The position numbers were made by a program, and so were the translations under genes. DNA of 64,000 bases, from positions 124,001 to 188,000 of the forward strand of contig NZ_JNZO01000002.1 in the NCBI RefSeq assembly GCF_000717595.1, written 5' to 3'. Under the pieces are notes generated by a model that was given only the letters and a program-made list of their open reading frames with translations, ran no database searches and was not told the DNA's origin. Below, piece by piece: positions 40,074 to 53,943 of the stretch. The stretch is from Streptomyces flavochromogenes (lineage in GTDB: Bacteria > Actinomycetota > Actinomycetes > Streptomycetales > Streptomycetaceae). The first letter of the stretch is position 1, and each line of letters starts with the position of its first letter.

Positions 40074-40997
40074 TCAGGCGCGGAGCGGGTTTCCGCGGGG
40101 AGTGAGGGCGGCGTTCGGCAGGGCCGGGGCGGGGAGGCGGTCGCCCGGGTAGCCGTCGACGTGTCCGAAGCGGTCGGAGGCGCGCTCCCATGCCTCCCTG
40201 GCCTCGACGATGTCCTGGTTGCTGCGGCCGATGAAGTTCCACCACATGACGATCTCCTCGCCGAACGGCGTACCGCCGATGAGGACCGCCCGCGCGCGGC
40301 GGTCGGACTCGTTCGTCAGGGTCAGGGCCTCGTGTCCGGTGTCGACGTATCCCAGTTCGGCGGGGCGGAGGAGGGTTCCGGAGAACCGGACGTCTCCTTC
40401 GTCGACGAGCAGACCGTGCTCGTGGGCAGGGTCGACGGGAAGGACGACCGTGGCGCCGGGGTCGAGGAGGAGCTCGGCGCCGAGCAGGGGGGTGAAGGTG
40501 CGTACGGGGGAGGTCTCGCCGGCGAGCGAGCCGAGGAACGCCCGGAGTTCCGCGCCGTCGAGCCGCACCGGCTGCGGGGCGTGGTGCTGGAAGTCGCGGT
40601 CGGCGTGGCGGTGTTCGTCGGGCAGTGCCACCCACAGCTGCACCCCGTGCAGGACGGTGGTGCCGGGGGTGGAGACCTCGGTGTGGCTGATGCCGTGGCC
40701 GCCGGTCATGAGGTTCAGTTCCCCGGGCCGTACGAACGCGTGGCTGCCCAGGCTGTCACGGTGCTCGATCTCCCCGCTGAAGAGCCAGCTCACGGTCTGC
40801 AGTCCGGTGTGCGGGTGGGGTGCGACGTCCATGCCGCCGGACTCGGCGACCCGGTCGGGGCCGTAGTGGTCGGCGAAGCACCAGGCGCCGATCAGGGTCC
40901 GGGACCGCTGGGGCAGGGTGCGCCGTACGGTCATGGCGCGCGGCCCGCCCAGCGGGACGTCCCGCGCGGAGAGAATCTCGACCTCCGTGTCGCTCAT
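40074..40997 (-). CDS. Pirin family protein
   Basis: Bicupin pirin of 307 residues. The metal site is visible as APHPHTGLQTVSWLF (two histidines) and GGHGISHTEVST (H and E), and the C-terminal cupin ends with IGGTPFGEEIVMWWNFIGRS. Bacterial pirins can act as quercetin dioxygenases or bind regulatory partners; which applies is unknown. Divergent from an AhpD-like gene, with an A/T-rich inverted repeat between them, suggesting joint oxidative-stress control. Confidence 0.95.
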   Translation of the reverse strand: MSDTEVEILSARDVPLGGPRAMTVRRTLPQRSRTLIGAWCFADHYGPDRVAESGGMDVAPHPHTGLQTVSWLFSGEIEHRDSLGSHAFVRPGELNLMTGGHGISHTEVSTPGTTVLHGVQLWVALPDEHRHADRDFQHHAPQPVRLDGAELRAFLGSLAGETSPVRTFTPLLGAELLLDPGATVVLPVDPAHEHGLLVDEGDVRFSGTLLRPAELGYVDTGHEALTLTNESDRRARAVLIGGTPFGEEIVMWWNFIGRSNQDIVEAREAWERASDRFGHVDGYPGDRLPAPALPNAALTPRGNPLRA

Positions 40998-41034
40998 GCC
41001 CGACCCCTCTCCATCCGTTCTCGATCCAGCGAAT

Positions 41035-41057
41035 ATAGTTTTGTTTTCAACAACTAT
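41035..41057. promoter_or_regulatory. Inverted repeat between pirin and AhpD-like genes
   Basis: ATAGTT-N11-AACTAT in a short A/T-rich patch that stands out from the GC-rich surroundings. The 23-bp span fits a MarR/HxlR-type operator; such regulators often control pirin genes. Confidence 0.6.
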
Positions 41058-41110
41058 GGATGATCATAGCCCCAGAACCCGTGACGCGCACGGATTCCTC
41101 GAAGGAGCGC

Positions 41111-41656
41111 ATGGTGAACGACGTGAACGACGACGCGAACGGCACGACGGACGGCCGACGGGTCTACCTCGACAAGCAGAGCCCCGCGGTCTACCGGGCG
41201 CTGGTCCACACCGCCGACGCCGTCCGCGCGACCGCCGCCGAGGCGGGGCTCGACCGGATCCTGGTCGAGCTGGTCAACCTCCGCGTGTCGCAGATCAACG
41301 GCTGCGCCTACTGCCTCGACGTCCACACCAGGGCCGCGCTCCGGGCCGGCGAGACGACCCGGCGCCTCGGCGTGCTCCCCGCCTGGCGGGACACCGAGCT
41401 CTTCACCGCACGGGAACGCGCGGCCCTCGCCCTGGCGGAGGCCACGACCGCCCCGGCGGACGGCCTCGCGCAGGAACGGGCGTACGGCGCGGCCCGCGCG
41501 GTCCTGAACGACGAGGAGATCTCGGCGGTGATCTGGGTGGCCATCACCATCAACGCGTTCAATCGTGTGTCGATCCTGAGCCGTCATCCGGTACGCGACG
41601 CGGCCCCCGCCGCTGTCCCCGTCTCCGCCCCGCTCCCGGTCGACGCTACGGCCTGA
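41111..41656 (+). CDS. AhpD-like carboxymuconolactone decarboxylase-family protein
   Basis: A peroxidase-like alpha-helical protein of about 181 residues. The active motif is QINGCAYCLDVHTRAA (CxxC plus His), as in AhpD/CMD proteins that reduce peroxides. The start is ATG 41111 or GTG 41114; AAGGAG is better spaced for the GTG. The frame stays open upstream to 41060, but that part overlaps the operator. Its stop overlaps the convergent DUF1275 gene by 11 bp. Confidence 0.9.
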   Translation: MVNDVNDDANGTTDGRRVYLDKQSPAVYRALVHTADAVRATAAEAGLDRILVELVNLRVSQINGCAYCLDVHTRAALRAGETTRRLGVLPAWRDTELFTARERAALALAEATTAPADGLAQERAYGAARAVLNDEEISAVIWVAITINAFNRVSILSRHPVRDAAPAAVPVSAPLPVDATA

Positions 41657-42374
41657 CCCACACCGCGTCGGTGGCCGCCAGACGTCTCGTGACGACGGCG
41701 GCCACCACCAGCAGGGCGAGGGCCACCCCCAGGACGACCGCGAGCCCGGCGTCGAGGAGCAGGGCGCCGACGAGGGCGCCGAGGACCAGCGCGAGGACGG
41801 ACAGGATCCGCCGACCGGGCCGGGGGCCGTCGCCACCGGCCGGGGCGGGGTCGGAGGCCAGTCCGGTCAGCGTCTGGGTCAGTACGGTCGTGGTCAGGTC
41901 CGGCACGCCGATGCGCCGGGCCACCGCGGTCTGCATCCCCATGGCGAGGCCGAGGGCGACGATCAGGGTGTACCGGCCCGGCGTGCCCACGCTGTCGCGC
42001 GCCGCGAGGGCGGTGGCGAGCGCCGCCGCGACGAGCACCGCCTGCAGGGCGAGCGACGAGGCGAGCAGCCGCCCGCGGTGCGCGGCGAACCGGGCGCCGA
42101 ACCGGCCACCGGCCACCGCGCCGACGAGGAACGAGGCCAGGGACACGAGCGTGGCGGGCGCGGACAGGCCCTCGGCGCCAGCGAGGGCGAAGCCCAGGAG
42201 TGCCACGTTGCCGGTCATGTTGGCCACGAAGACCTGCCCGAGCCCCAGGAAGCTCACCGCGTCCACCAGCCCGGTGACCACGGTCAGCGTCAGCATGAGC
42301 GGCGGCAGAGGCCCGTCCCGGTCCCCCTTGGGCGGCACCAGCGTGTGGGCGAAGTCGACCAGCAGCTTGCGCAT
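41646..42374 (-). CDS. DUF1275 (YoaK-like) membrane protein
   Basis: A 242-residue membrane protein with six helices: MLTLTVVTGLVDAVSFLGLG, then the family signature VFVANMTGNVALLGFALAG, later GLAMGMQTAVARRIGVPDLT and TTVLTQTLTGLASD. Function unknown; members are proposed transporters. The two family signatures make the assignment firm. It overlaps the AhpD-like gene tail to tail by 11 bp. Confidence 0.92.
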   Translation of the reverse strand: MRKLLVDFAHTLVPPKGDRDGPLPPLMLTLTVVTGLVDAVSFLGLGQVFVANMTGNVALLGFALAGAEGLSAPATLVSLASFLVGAVAGGRFGARFAAHRGRLLASSLALQAVLVAAALATALAARDSVGTPGRYTLIVALGLAMGMQTAVARRIGVPDLTTTVLTQTLTGLASDPAPAGGDGPRPGRRILSVLALVLGALVGALLLDAGLAVVLGVALALLVVAAVVTRRLAATDAVWVRP

Positions 42375-42580
42375 CCCTCGGGCGCTCCTTCCGCGACGGG
42401 GACCGCGGCCAGGTTCCGAAGCCCTCCTGTGGCGTACACCGATTCGCTCCCCATCCGGTGCGTCGCCACGCCGGAACGGGTCCGCTCGCCGCGGCGCGGC
42501 CGCACCGCGCCGGTGGTGCCAACGGGCGGTGTGGGCGGGGTGCGGCCGTGTCCGTCGGCGGAGCCGGGCGTTGTGAGGGT

Positions 42581-42874
42581 GTGATCTCTACACGACGCAT
42601 TTCCTCAGTTCTCGCCGTCGCCGCCGCCTTCTCGTGCCTCGGCGCGTCCGCGGCGCAGGCCGTCGCCACCACCAGCCCGCTCGGCCCGCCGATCAACCCG
42701 GTCACCGAACTCGACGCGCTCGCCACGACCGGGATTCCCGAGGAGTCCAAGGGGCAGTTCCCCGGCATCGCGGATCAGCTCGTCGGCCTCAGCCGGGTGC
42801 AGGAGGTGAACCAGCTCCACCAGCTCACCGACCTGGCCGCGCCGGTCACCGGGCTGCTGCCCGAGATCTCCTGA
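42581..42874 (+). CDS. Small secreted protein, streptomycete-type
   Basis: A 97-residue exported protein: STRRISSVLAVAAAFSCLGA is a signal peptide with the likely cut after SAAQA, leaving about 70 residues (VATTSPLGPPINPVTELDAL and on to GLLPEIS) without cysteine in the mature part. I know the pattern from streptomycete genomes but not a function. GTG 42581 is chosen for the signal peptide, although GAGG is only two bases upstream; GTG 42548 is an alternative. A T-tailed terminator follows. Confidence 0.7.
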   Translation: MISTRRISSVLAVAAAFSCLGASAAQAVATTSPLGPPINPVTELDALATTGIPEESKGQFPGIADQLVGLSRVQEVNQLHQLTDLAAPVTGLLPEIS

Positions 42875-42893
42875 CCCTTCCTCCGGGCGGACG

Positions 42894-42926
42894 AACCGGC
42901 ATCGCGCGGACGGCGCGGTGCCGGTT
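42894..42926 (+). terminator. T-tailed terminator after secreted protein gene
   Basis: Fourteen-bp stem with one G-T wobble and a 5-nt loop, followed by TTCT on the plus strand; one of the few classical intrinsic terminators in the window. Confidence 0.8.
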
Positions 42927-42952
42927 TTCTCCTGTGCGGCCGAGGCCCGGTG

Positions 42953-43204
42953 TCACCAGCCGAAGCGGCGGTCGACCAGAGCGGCGAACTCCTCGAACGA
43001 CAGGACGCGGTCACCGTTCTGGTCGGCCTGGTCGAACAGGGCCGAGGCGTCGTCGTCGTTCCCCACGCCCCACGCCGGTATCACGCCCTGCGCGGCCAGG
43101 GTCGGGCCCTTGGCCCGCAGCGCGTTGATGACCTCGATGCGCGTCAGGCTCCCGTCATGGTCGAGATCGAGCGCGTCGAAGAGAGTACGGGCCTTGTCAC
43201 TCAT
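42953..43204 (-). CDS. EF-hand calcium-binding protein
   Basis: An 83-residue protein with two canonical EF loops: DLDHDGSLTRIE (residues 13-24) and DQNGDRVLSFEE (about 61-72), each with Asp/Asn at the calcium-ligand positions and Glu at position 12. A longer linker separates them. Similar small calmodulin-like proteins occur in Streptomyces and may buffer or sense calcium. Convergent with the secreted protein gene and apparently monocistronic. Confidence 0.92.
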   Translation of the reverse strand: MSDKARTLFDALDLDHDGSLTRIEVINALRAKGPTLAAQGVIPAWGVGNDDDASALFDQADQNGDRVLSFEEFAALVDRRFGW

Positions 43205-43417
43205 GATGTGTCCTGCTTCCCTGTGGCCGTGGCTGGTGCGTCGGCCGATGCGTCCCTGTGCAGAAGGACGCAGGGTTCGCCCCCCGCGTTGCCTGGGGGC
43301 TCGTCATCGAGCCCAATCGCGCGGTGCGGGCCCGGTGTGCGAGAGCGGGGACGAGAGGTTGTCCACAGGTTTCCGCGGTGCGGCCGGGGTGTCCGTGGCG
43401 GCCGATAGGGTGGGTGA

Positions 43418-45487
<2,070 letters not shown>

Positions 45488-45539
45488 GCCGACTGCTTCC
45501 GCCCCCTTCCGCGCGTCCCTGACCCTCACCCCGTGTCCC

Positions 45540-46817
45540 TCAGGCGGGCTGCGGGGTGAGGCGGCGCAGGCCCCGGCGGTCGTAGTACCGGGTCATGGCG
45601 AAGCCGAACGCCAGGGCCAGAGCCGTACCGACGGCGATCATGATCCAGCCGCGGGCGAGACCCGCGTCGGCGCGGGCGTCGAAGTACAGGATGGCCCGGA
45701 CACCGGCGCTGAGCTGGTGCATCGGCTCGAAGACGCCCAGGAAGCGGAAGAATCCCGGGGTGGCTTCCAGGGGGACGGTCGCACCGGAGGAGGGGAGGGC
45801 GAGGGCGATGAAGACGAACATGGAGACGAGCTGGCCGATGCCGCCGAACGCGGCGTTGATGGCCTGGACTCCCAGACCGACGGCGACCGTCGCGCAGTAG
45901 GAGAAGAGCCACAGCATCGGCAGGTGCGAGGCGTCCATGCCCAGGACCGCGATCGTGGCCACCATGACGAGCGTGGTGGTGAGGACCGAGATGCCCGCCG
46001 TCATGAGCATCTTCAGGACCAGCGTCTGCGTGCGGTCGATCGGGACCGTCGGGTGCCGGGAGTGCCAGGGGCCGATCTCGCTGTCGGCGTAGCCGAGCGC
46101 GGTGTCGACGCCGCTGTTGACGAGGTTGCCGCCGATGAAGCCGCCGAGGACGAGCAGCAGGGTGTAGTAGAAGGCGGTCAGGCCCAGACCGCTGTGCCGG
46201 CCGATCGGATGGCCGACCTGGGTGGTGACGGCGACCGGGTCGGTCAGGAGCAGCCGGGTCGTCGGCACGTCGGTGGAGGCGGCGAGTTGCTTGCCGATGT
46301 TCAGCGAGGCCTGATGGGCCGCGTTCTGGTTGATCTGGGCCGTGATCGAGGACCCCAGGCTGCCGACGCCGGGATTGGTGAGCACGGTGATCGTCGGCCG
46401 TACCGTGGCCCGGTTCGTGGTCAGTGCGGCCACGGACGCGGTGAAGTCCTCCGGGACGACGAGGGCGCCGAAGATCTCGCCGGACGCCAGCGCGTCCTGG
46501 GCCTGCGCGCGGTCGAGCCGGCGCCAGTCGACGCTGGTCCTCGACGAACCGGCGGCGACGATCCCGTCGGTGATCTGCTTCCCCAGGGTCTCCCGCTGTC
46601 CGGGCAGCGGCGTGCCCCGGTCCTCGTCGACCAGGGCGACGGGGAGCCGGTGCAAGTTCTCGTTCGGGTTGAGGATGCCGCCCATGTAGAGGAGCGAGAG
46701 GCCCACGGCGACCAGTGCGCTCAGGACGGTGGGTACGAGCCACAGTTTGGGGTTCCGGACGAGGGTCCGGGCGCGGACCTGCGGGCCGGGGGTGTGCGGG
46801 GGGATCGCGGACGTCAT
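45540..46817 (-). CDS. ABC-2/YhgE-Pip (DUF3533-like) membrane protein
   Basis: A 425-residue membrane protein. One N-terminal helix (LWLVPTVLSALVAVGLSLLY) is followed by a large extracytoplasmic domain (about 50-215: LPVALVDEDRGTPLPGQRET and FGALVVPEDFTASVAAL), then five helices toward the C-terminus. This layout is that of YhgE/Pip and DUF3533 proteins, ABC-2 transporter-like permeases linked to secretion or phage receptor functions. No ATPase gene lies beside it. Substrate unknown. Confidence 0.85.
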   Translation of the reverse strand: MTSAIPPHTPGPQVRARTLVRNPKLWLVPTVLSALVAVGLSLLYMGGILNPNENLHRLPVALVDEDRGTPLPGQRETLGKQITDGIVAAGSSRTSVDWRRLDRAQAQDALASGEIFGALVVPEDFTASVAALTTNRATVRPTITVLTNPGVGSLGSSITAQINQNAAHQASLNIGKQLAASTDVPTTRLLLTDPVAVTTQVGHPIGRHSGLGLTAFYYTLLLVLGGFIGGNLVNSGVDTALGYADSEIGPWHSRHPTVPIDRTQTLVLKMLMTAGISVLTTTLVMVATIAVLGMDASHLPMLWLFSYCATVAVGLGVQAINAAFGGIGQLVSMFVFIALALPSSGATVPLEATPGFFRFLGVFEPMHQLSAGVRAILYFDARADAGLARGWIMIAVGTALALAFGFAMTRYYDRRGLRRLTPQPA

Positions 46818-47081
46818 GGTGTCATCGTCGACGCGCGCGCCGTCGCGGCGGGGATTGCGGCCCGTACGGGGAGGCGGGCGTGTCGGCCCCGGTGGGCGTA
46901 CGGCCCTTCGCGCACGGGCTCGGGCGGGTCACGGGGGCGTTCGGCCACGGGCTCGGGCTGGCCCGAGGATCGTCGTCGTACCGCCTCCGGCGCGGGCATT
47001 CCGCAGGGCCTCATTCCGGTTGCGGGGCCCAGAGTGCCACGTTTGAGTGGGAATGACCCCTAGTGCGTCCCTGGAGCTGAC

Positions 47082-49634
<2,553 letters not shown>

Positions 49635-49639
49635 GACCG

Positions 49640-49804
49640 ATGGCCCCGCACCACAAGTCGAACAAACAGGTCGAGGGCGACCCCGACACCGGGCACAGCC
49701 GCGGCATGCCCCGCCGCCCGGACGAGGACGAACTCGCGGAGCGCCTGGAGGAGGACCGCGAGGAGGTCGGCCTTCCCCCGGACGGCGAGCGGCAGGCCGA
49801 CTAG
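49640..49804 (+). CDS. 54-residue charged protein following Clp gene
   Basis: ATG at 49640, five bases after the Clp stop, with AAGGAG nine bases upstream, gives MAPHHKSNKQVEGDPDTGHS, then a strongly acidic/basic helix-forming stretch (DEDELAERLEEDREEVG) and ends LPPDGERQAD. Codon bias fits a real gene. No family recognised; small size, charge and tight linkage suggest a Clp adaptor or co-expressed stress protein. A terminator follows. Confidence 0.75.
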   Translation: MAPHHKSNKQVEGDPDTGHSRGMPRRPDEDELAERLEEDREEVGLPPDGERQAD

Positions 49805-49814
49805 CCCGGCCCTC

Positions 49815-49836
49815 GGGGGTGCCCCCGGGCACCCCC
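49815..49836. terminator. Terminator after Clp unit, shared with LysR gene
   Basis: Ten-bp perfect stem GGGGGTGCCC/GGGCACCCCC with a 2-nt centre, between the small charged gene and the convergent LysR gene. Confidence 0.75.
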
Positions 49837-49843
49837 AGGTCCC

Positions 49844-50761
49844 CTAGTCCACGGGCAGCCGCTCCAGAGCGGCGGCCACATCGGTGCGGCCCGCGATCTC
49901 ACGGAGGGCGCGGGCCGTCACCGATCCCGGCTCCCGTGCGAGCGTCACCAGGCCCATCGGCACCGACCGGGCCGGCTCGACCAGCGGCACCGCCCGCATG
50001 CCGTGCGGCACGCCGAACACATGCAGCCAGGTGTGCGGCACGATGCCGGCCCACCGGCCCGTTCTCACATGGGCGAAGAGCACGGCCACCGAGTCCGTCT
50101 CGACCCGGGGCGAGGGCCGCACACCGGCCTCCCCGAACCGCTCGTCCAGGACCCGGCGCCCCTGCATCGCCTCCGTCAGCAGACACAGCGGCAGCCGCGC
50201 GGCCTCCGCCCAGGTCGCCGTCGCCCGATGGACGGGGACGTCGGCGGCGCCGGTGAGGAGGACGTAGCGCTCCTCGTACAGCGGAACCGTCCGGAACAGC
50301 TCCCCGAGACCTTCGTGGACGTACGTGATCCCGGCGTCGATCTCGAAGTTCCGCAGCTGCCGGAGCACGTCCTCGGACTGGAGGTCCCCGATCACCTCCA
50401 CCGTGACCAGCGGATGCGCCAGACAGAACGGCGCGGTGAGCAGGGCGACGGCGCCGGACGCCGTCGGCACCGCCCCGATCCGCATCCGGCCGCTCAGCCC
50501 GGTACGGAGATGACCGACCTCGCTCGTCAGGGCGTCACGGTCGGCCAGGATCCGCTGCGCCCACACCACGATGCGCTCACCCTCGGGCGTGAGGCCCTCG
50601 TACCTGCGGCCGCGCAGCACCAGCGGGACGTCGAGCTCCGCCTCCAGCTTGCGGATCGCCTCCGAGAGCGCGGGCTGCGAGACGTGGCAGGCCTGCGCGG
50701 CGCGGGCGAAATGGCGCTCTCGGGAGAGGGCCACCAGGTACTCGAGTTGACGGAACAGCAC
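49844..50761 (-). CDS. LysR-family transcriptional regulator
   Basis: A 305-residue LysR regulator. HTH: LEYLVALSRERHFARAAQAC and VSQPALSEAIRKLEAELDVP; the effector domain starts near residue 90 (GLSGRMRIGAVPTASGAVAL). GTG 50761 is used because VLFRQLEYLVAL is the natural LysR N-terminus; upstream codons are poor. Located immediately downstream of fdhD in the same direction, it may regulate the formate dehydrogenase-like genes; LysR proteins of this type accompany fdhF/fdhD in several actinomycetes. Confidence 0.92.
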   Translation of the reverse strand: MLFRQLEYLVALSRERHFARAAQACHVSQPALSEAIRKLEAELDVPLVLRGRRYEGLTPEGERIVVWAQRILADRDALTSEVGHLRTGLSGRMRIGAVPTASGAVALLTAPFCLAHPLVTVEVIGDLQSEDVLRQLRNFEIDAGITYVHEGLGELFRTVPLYEERYVLLTGAADVPVHRATATWAEAARLPLCLLTEAMQGRRVLDERFGEAGVRPSPRVETDSVAVLFAHVRTGRWAGIVPHTWLHVFGVPHGMRAVPLVEPARSVPMGLVTLAREPGSVTARALREIAGRTDVAAALERLPVD

Positions 50762-50825
50762 CCCATGGGTGTACCCGACGGGTCGGCGCGACACCAATCG
50801 CCCCACCGTGGCCCGCCGGCTCCCT

Positions 50826-50865
50826 GCCCGTACGTGTCAGGCCCCGGGCCCGTACGTGTCAGGCC
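50826..50865. repeat. 18-bp direct repeat at the fdhD 3' end
   Basis: GCCCGTACGTGTCAGGCC occurs at 50826-50843 and 50848-50865; the second copy includes the fdhD stop codon. It looks like a short local duplication. Confidence 0.75.
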
Positions 50866-51695
50866 ACGGGGACGGAGCTCAGCCGCCCGTCGCCCGTGTA
50901 CACGTTCATCGAGGACCCGCGCAGGAAGCCGACCAGGGTCAGCCCGCTCTCCGCCGCGAGGTCCACCGCGAGCGAGGACGGCGCCGAGACCGCCGCGAGC
51001 AGCGGGATCCCGGCCATGACCGCCTTCTGCACCAGCTCGAACGAGGCACGGCCGCTCACCATCAGGACCGACTCGCGCAGCGGCAGGAGCCCCTCGCGCA
51101 GGGCGTGGCCGACGACCTTGTCGACGGCGTTGTGCCGGCCGACGTCCTCCCGCAGGCACACCAGCTCTCCCTCGGCGGTGAAGAGCCCGGCGGCGTGCAG
51201 CCCACCCGTGGTGTCGAAGACCCGCTGGGCCGCCCGCAGCCGGTCCGGCAGCGCCGCGAGGACGTCCGTCCCGATCCGCAGCGGGTCCTCGGCGACCGAC
51301 CAGGCGGCCGTCGTGCGGACCGCGTCCAGGCTGGCCTTGCCGCACAGACCGCACGAGGAGGTCGTGTAGAAGTTGCGCTCCAGGGACGCGTCGGGGGCGG
51401 CGACGCCGGGCGCCAGACCGACGTCGACCACGTTGTACGTGTTGCCGCCGTCGGCCGTGGCCCCCGCGCAGTAGCGGATCCCGGCCACGTCCTCGGCGGA
51501 GTGCACCACACCCTCGCTCACCAGGAAGCCGACCGCGAGGTCGAAGTCGTCGCCCGGGGTCCGCATGGTCACCGTCAGCGGACGCTCGCCGACCCTGATC
51601 TCCATCGGCTCCTCGGCGGCCAGGGTGTCCGGGCGGTAGGAGGAGTCCCCCTCGCGCACGCGCAGGACGCGCCGCCGTACGGTCACTCGTCCCAT
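50859..51695 (-). CDS. fdhD: Formate dehydrogenase accessory sulfurtransferase FdhD
   Basis: Delivers sulfur from a cysteine desulfurase to the bis-MGD molybdenum cofactor, required for active formate dehydrogenases. In 278 residues: DDFDLAVGFLVSEGVV, the sulfur-carrying pair C115/C118 in TTSSCGLCGKASLD, LREDVGRHNAVDKVVGHAL and the SGRASFELVQKAVMAGIP segment. The molybdoenzyme at 53944-56280 is the obvious client. It precedes the LysR gene and may be co-transcribed with it. Confidence 0.95.
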   Translation of the reverse strand: MGRVTVRRRVLRVREGDSSYRPDTLAAEEPMEIRVGERPLTVTMRTPGDDFDLAVGFLVSEGVVHSAEDVAGIRYCAGATADGGNTYNVVDVGLAPGVAAPDASLERNFYTTSSCGLCGKASLDAVRTTAAWSVAEDPLRIGTDVLAALPDRLRAAQRVFDTTGGLHAAGLFTAEGELVCLREDVGRHNAVDKVVGHALREGLLPLRESVLMVSGRASFELVQKAVMAGIPLLAAVSAPSSLAVDLAAESGLTLVGFLRGSSMNVYTGDGRLSSVPVA

Positions 51696-52136
51696 GGTTC
51701 GTTCCTCTCCTCGGAGCGCCGCTCCGACGGTGTTCGATGTGTGGCCCGGTCGTCCGGTCGCCCGGTCGTGCCTGTTCGGGGGCTGTCTACGACTCTGTCA
51801 CGGCGACGACGCCGGCATCGCCCCGGGCCGGGTGCGCCTCGTCTTCTCCTGCGGTGCCCTTGTTCCGGGGTCCTGTGTCGCGGGAATCGTTCCCCGAATA
51901 TCCGCGCATTCGCGGGGCAGGAAGTCGAAGCGGTGAATTCGATGAACTGACAAGTGCGACCTATTGCTGCGAAGTCGCAGGTCAGATGTATCCTCATCGG
52001 TCTGATCGGCGCCACCGATCACGTCATGGAGAAACCCTCTTTGACTTCATCCCGGCATCCCTCGAAAGTGGTCGGCGTATGAGGAATGCGCGACTGCCCC
52101 GGGGCGGAACCCACCCGCCCCCTTTCCAGGACCTGG
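51696..52136. other. 441-bp intergenic region between fdhD and FUSC gene
   Basis: Contains the divergent promoters. An A/T-richer patch (about 51895-52070) holds the inverted repeat TGCGAC-N13-GTCGCA near 51960. No coding frame is convincing. The dyad could serve a regulator of either gene. Confidence 0.5.
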
Positions 52137-53933
52137 ATGATGACGCACCTGCCCGATGCCTCCGAGGGGGATGACACGCCCGGTGGTGGGCGGCGGGCCG
52201 CAGGCCGGGTCGGGCGGGCGCTCTCCCCTCGGGGTGCGCTCGCGCTGCAGAGCGTGGACGGCGCCCTGTCCTTCGCCCTGCGCGCCGCCCTCGCCATGGC
52301 CGTGCCCGCGCTGCCGTTGGCCCTGGCCGGGCGCGCCGATCACGCCGTCTACACGATGCTCGGTTCCTTCACCACCACCTTCGGCCGCAACCTGCCCTAC
52401 GCGCGGCGGGCCCGGGTGCTCGCGCTCGTCGCGGTGGCCATGACGGCATGCGTGGGCTGCGGTTCGGTGCTCGCCGTGTGGGCGCAGCCGCGGGACGGGG
52501 GAGCGGGCGCCGCCGTGACGGTCGTGGCGACGGCGGTGGTGGCCGGTGCGGCGAAGTTCGCCTGTGACGCGGCCCGGCTGAGCGGCCTCGGCGCGATCCT
52601 GCTGCTCTTCTCGTTCGCCGTCGCGGCCAACGGCTCCACCGATCCCGCCGACATCCTCCTCCAGACGGTCCTGGCCGCGATCGGCGCGGCGGTGGCCTGG
52701 GCCCTCGCCGTTCTCGGGTGGTTCGTGCACCCGGACCGGCCGCAGCGCCTGGCCGTGGCGGCGGCGCTGCGCGAGCTGGCGGACCTGTGGGAGGCGGCGG
52801 GCACGGGGAGCGGCAGCGGGCTCGTACGGCACCGGGCGACGGCCGCCGTCCTCCAGGCGTACCGCACGCTCGGCGTCCTGCCCCCGAGCACCGTCCAGCG
52901 GGGCGGCCGGGGCGACACCTGCCTGCGCCTCACCGACCTCGCGTGGGCGCTCCTGGTCGGTTCCGCGCGGCGGGTGCCGGACGACCCCACCGGCCTGGCG
53001 CGGAACCTGCGCCGGCAGGTCCGGTCGCTGGTGAGCCGCCGCCGGCGGCTGCCCCGGATACTGCCCGAGCTCGCGGTCCTGTCCCTGATCGCCCAGGGTT
53101 CCGCCGTGCCGGGGGCGATTCCGTCCGGTGCCACCACCTCGCGGGCCACCCGACTGCGGGCGGCGGAACTCGTGTGGGGGAGGGGGGATCCCGGCGCGGA
53201 GGCAGCCGGTCGGGTTGCTCCCGGCCGTACGGCGATCCTGCTGGTTCCCGCCCTGCGCATGGTCCTCGGGACCGGCCTCGCCGGTGGGGCCGCCCTGCTG
53301 TTCGGGCTCGGCCACGGCTACTGGGCGGCGATCTCCGCCGCCGCCGTTCTGCACTCGATCAACGTACGGACGGCGGCGCAGCGGGCCGTGCAGCGGACCC
53401 TGGGCACGATGGCCGGCCTGGTGCTCGCGCTCGGCGTGCTGGCCGCGCGCCCCGATCCCGTCGTCCTCGTCCTGGTGATCGTGCTCCTGGAGTTCCTCCT
53501 GGAGTACGTCGTCGCCCGCAACTACGGTCTCGGCGTCGTCTTCCTCACCCCGCTCGCCCTGCTGCTCACCGATCTGGCCGCGCCCTCACCGGCCGGGGAC
53601 CTCGTCCAGGACCGGGCGCTGAGCAGTCTGCTCGGGGTGGGGATCGCGCTGGTGTGCGCGCTCGTGGTGGTCCACGACCGGGCGGCCGTACGGGCGCAGC
53701 GCGCGCTCACCGCGTGCCGGGCGGCGTCGGACCGTGCCGAACGGGCCCTGGACGAGCGGGCGATGGAGTCGTTCCCGGTGGTTCAGGGTCACCTCGCGGC
53801 CGCGGTCGTGGAGTTGCGGGAGGCGGACGACGCCGCAGCGGGCGAGCTCTGGCCGGCGGAGATCGACCCCACCGAACTCGCCGCGGCGGAACACCGCGGC
53901 TACGTCCTCCTGGAGCGGCTCGCCCGAGGGTGA
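52137..53933 (+). CDS. FUSC-family membrane protein
   Basis: A 598-residue protein of the fusaric acid resistance/aromatic acid exporter type: two halves of about six helices each (residues 40-210 and 375-510) with cytoplasmic helical domains between and after them. The repeat is visible as YTMLGSFTTTFGRNLPYARR in the first half and WAAISAAAVLHSINVRTAAQ in the second. Function is inferred as efflux of a small acid. Start at ATG 52137 or 52140, behind CCAGGA. Its stop is 10 bp from the convergent fdhF end. Confidence 0.88.
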   Translation: MMTHLPDASEGDDTPGGGRRAAGRVGRALSPRGALALQSVDGALSFALRAALAMAVPALPLALAGRADHAVYTMLGSFTTTFGRNLPYARRARVLALVAVAMTACVGCGSVLAVWAQPRDGGAGAAVTVVATAVVAGAAKFACDAARLSGLGAILLLFSFAVAANGSTDPADILLQTVLAAIGAAVAWALAVLGWFVHPDRPQRLAVAAALRELADLWEAAGTGSGSGLVRHRATAAVLQAYRTLGVLPPSTVQRGGRGDTCLRLTDLAWALLVGSARRVPDDPTGLARNLRRQVRSLVSRRRRLPRILPELAVLSLIAQGSAVPGAIPSGATTSRATRLRAAELVWGRGDPGAEAAGRVAPGRTAILLVPALRMVLGTGLAGGAALLFGLGHGYWAAISAAAVLHSINVRTAAQRAVQRTLGTMAGLVLALGVLAARPDPVVLVLVIVLLEFLLEYVVARNYGLGVVFLTPLALLLTDLAAPSPAGDLVQDRALSSLLGVGIALVCALVVVHDRAAVRAQRALTACRAASDRAERALDERAMESFPVVQGHLAAAVVELREADDAAAGELWPAEIDPTELAAAEHRGYVLLERLARG

Positions 53934-53943
53934 TGACGAACGG

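Noticed and set aside
47040..47060. Full HspR (HAIR) box before the Clp gene
   Set aside because: Only the TTTGAGT half is present; the expected inverted partner is missing.
50826..50865. Operator or attachment site made by the 18-bp direct repeat
   Set aside because: The repeat covers the 3' end of fdhD and looks like a simple local duplication.
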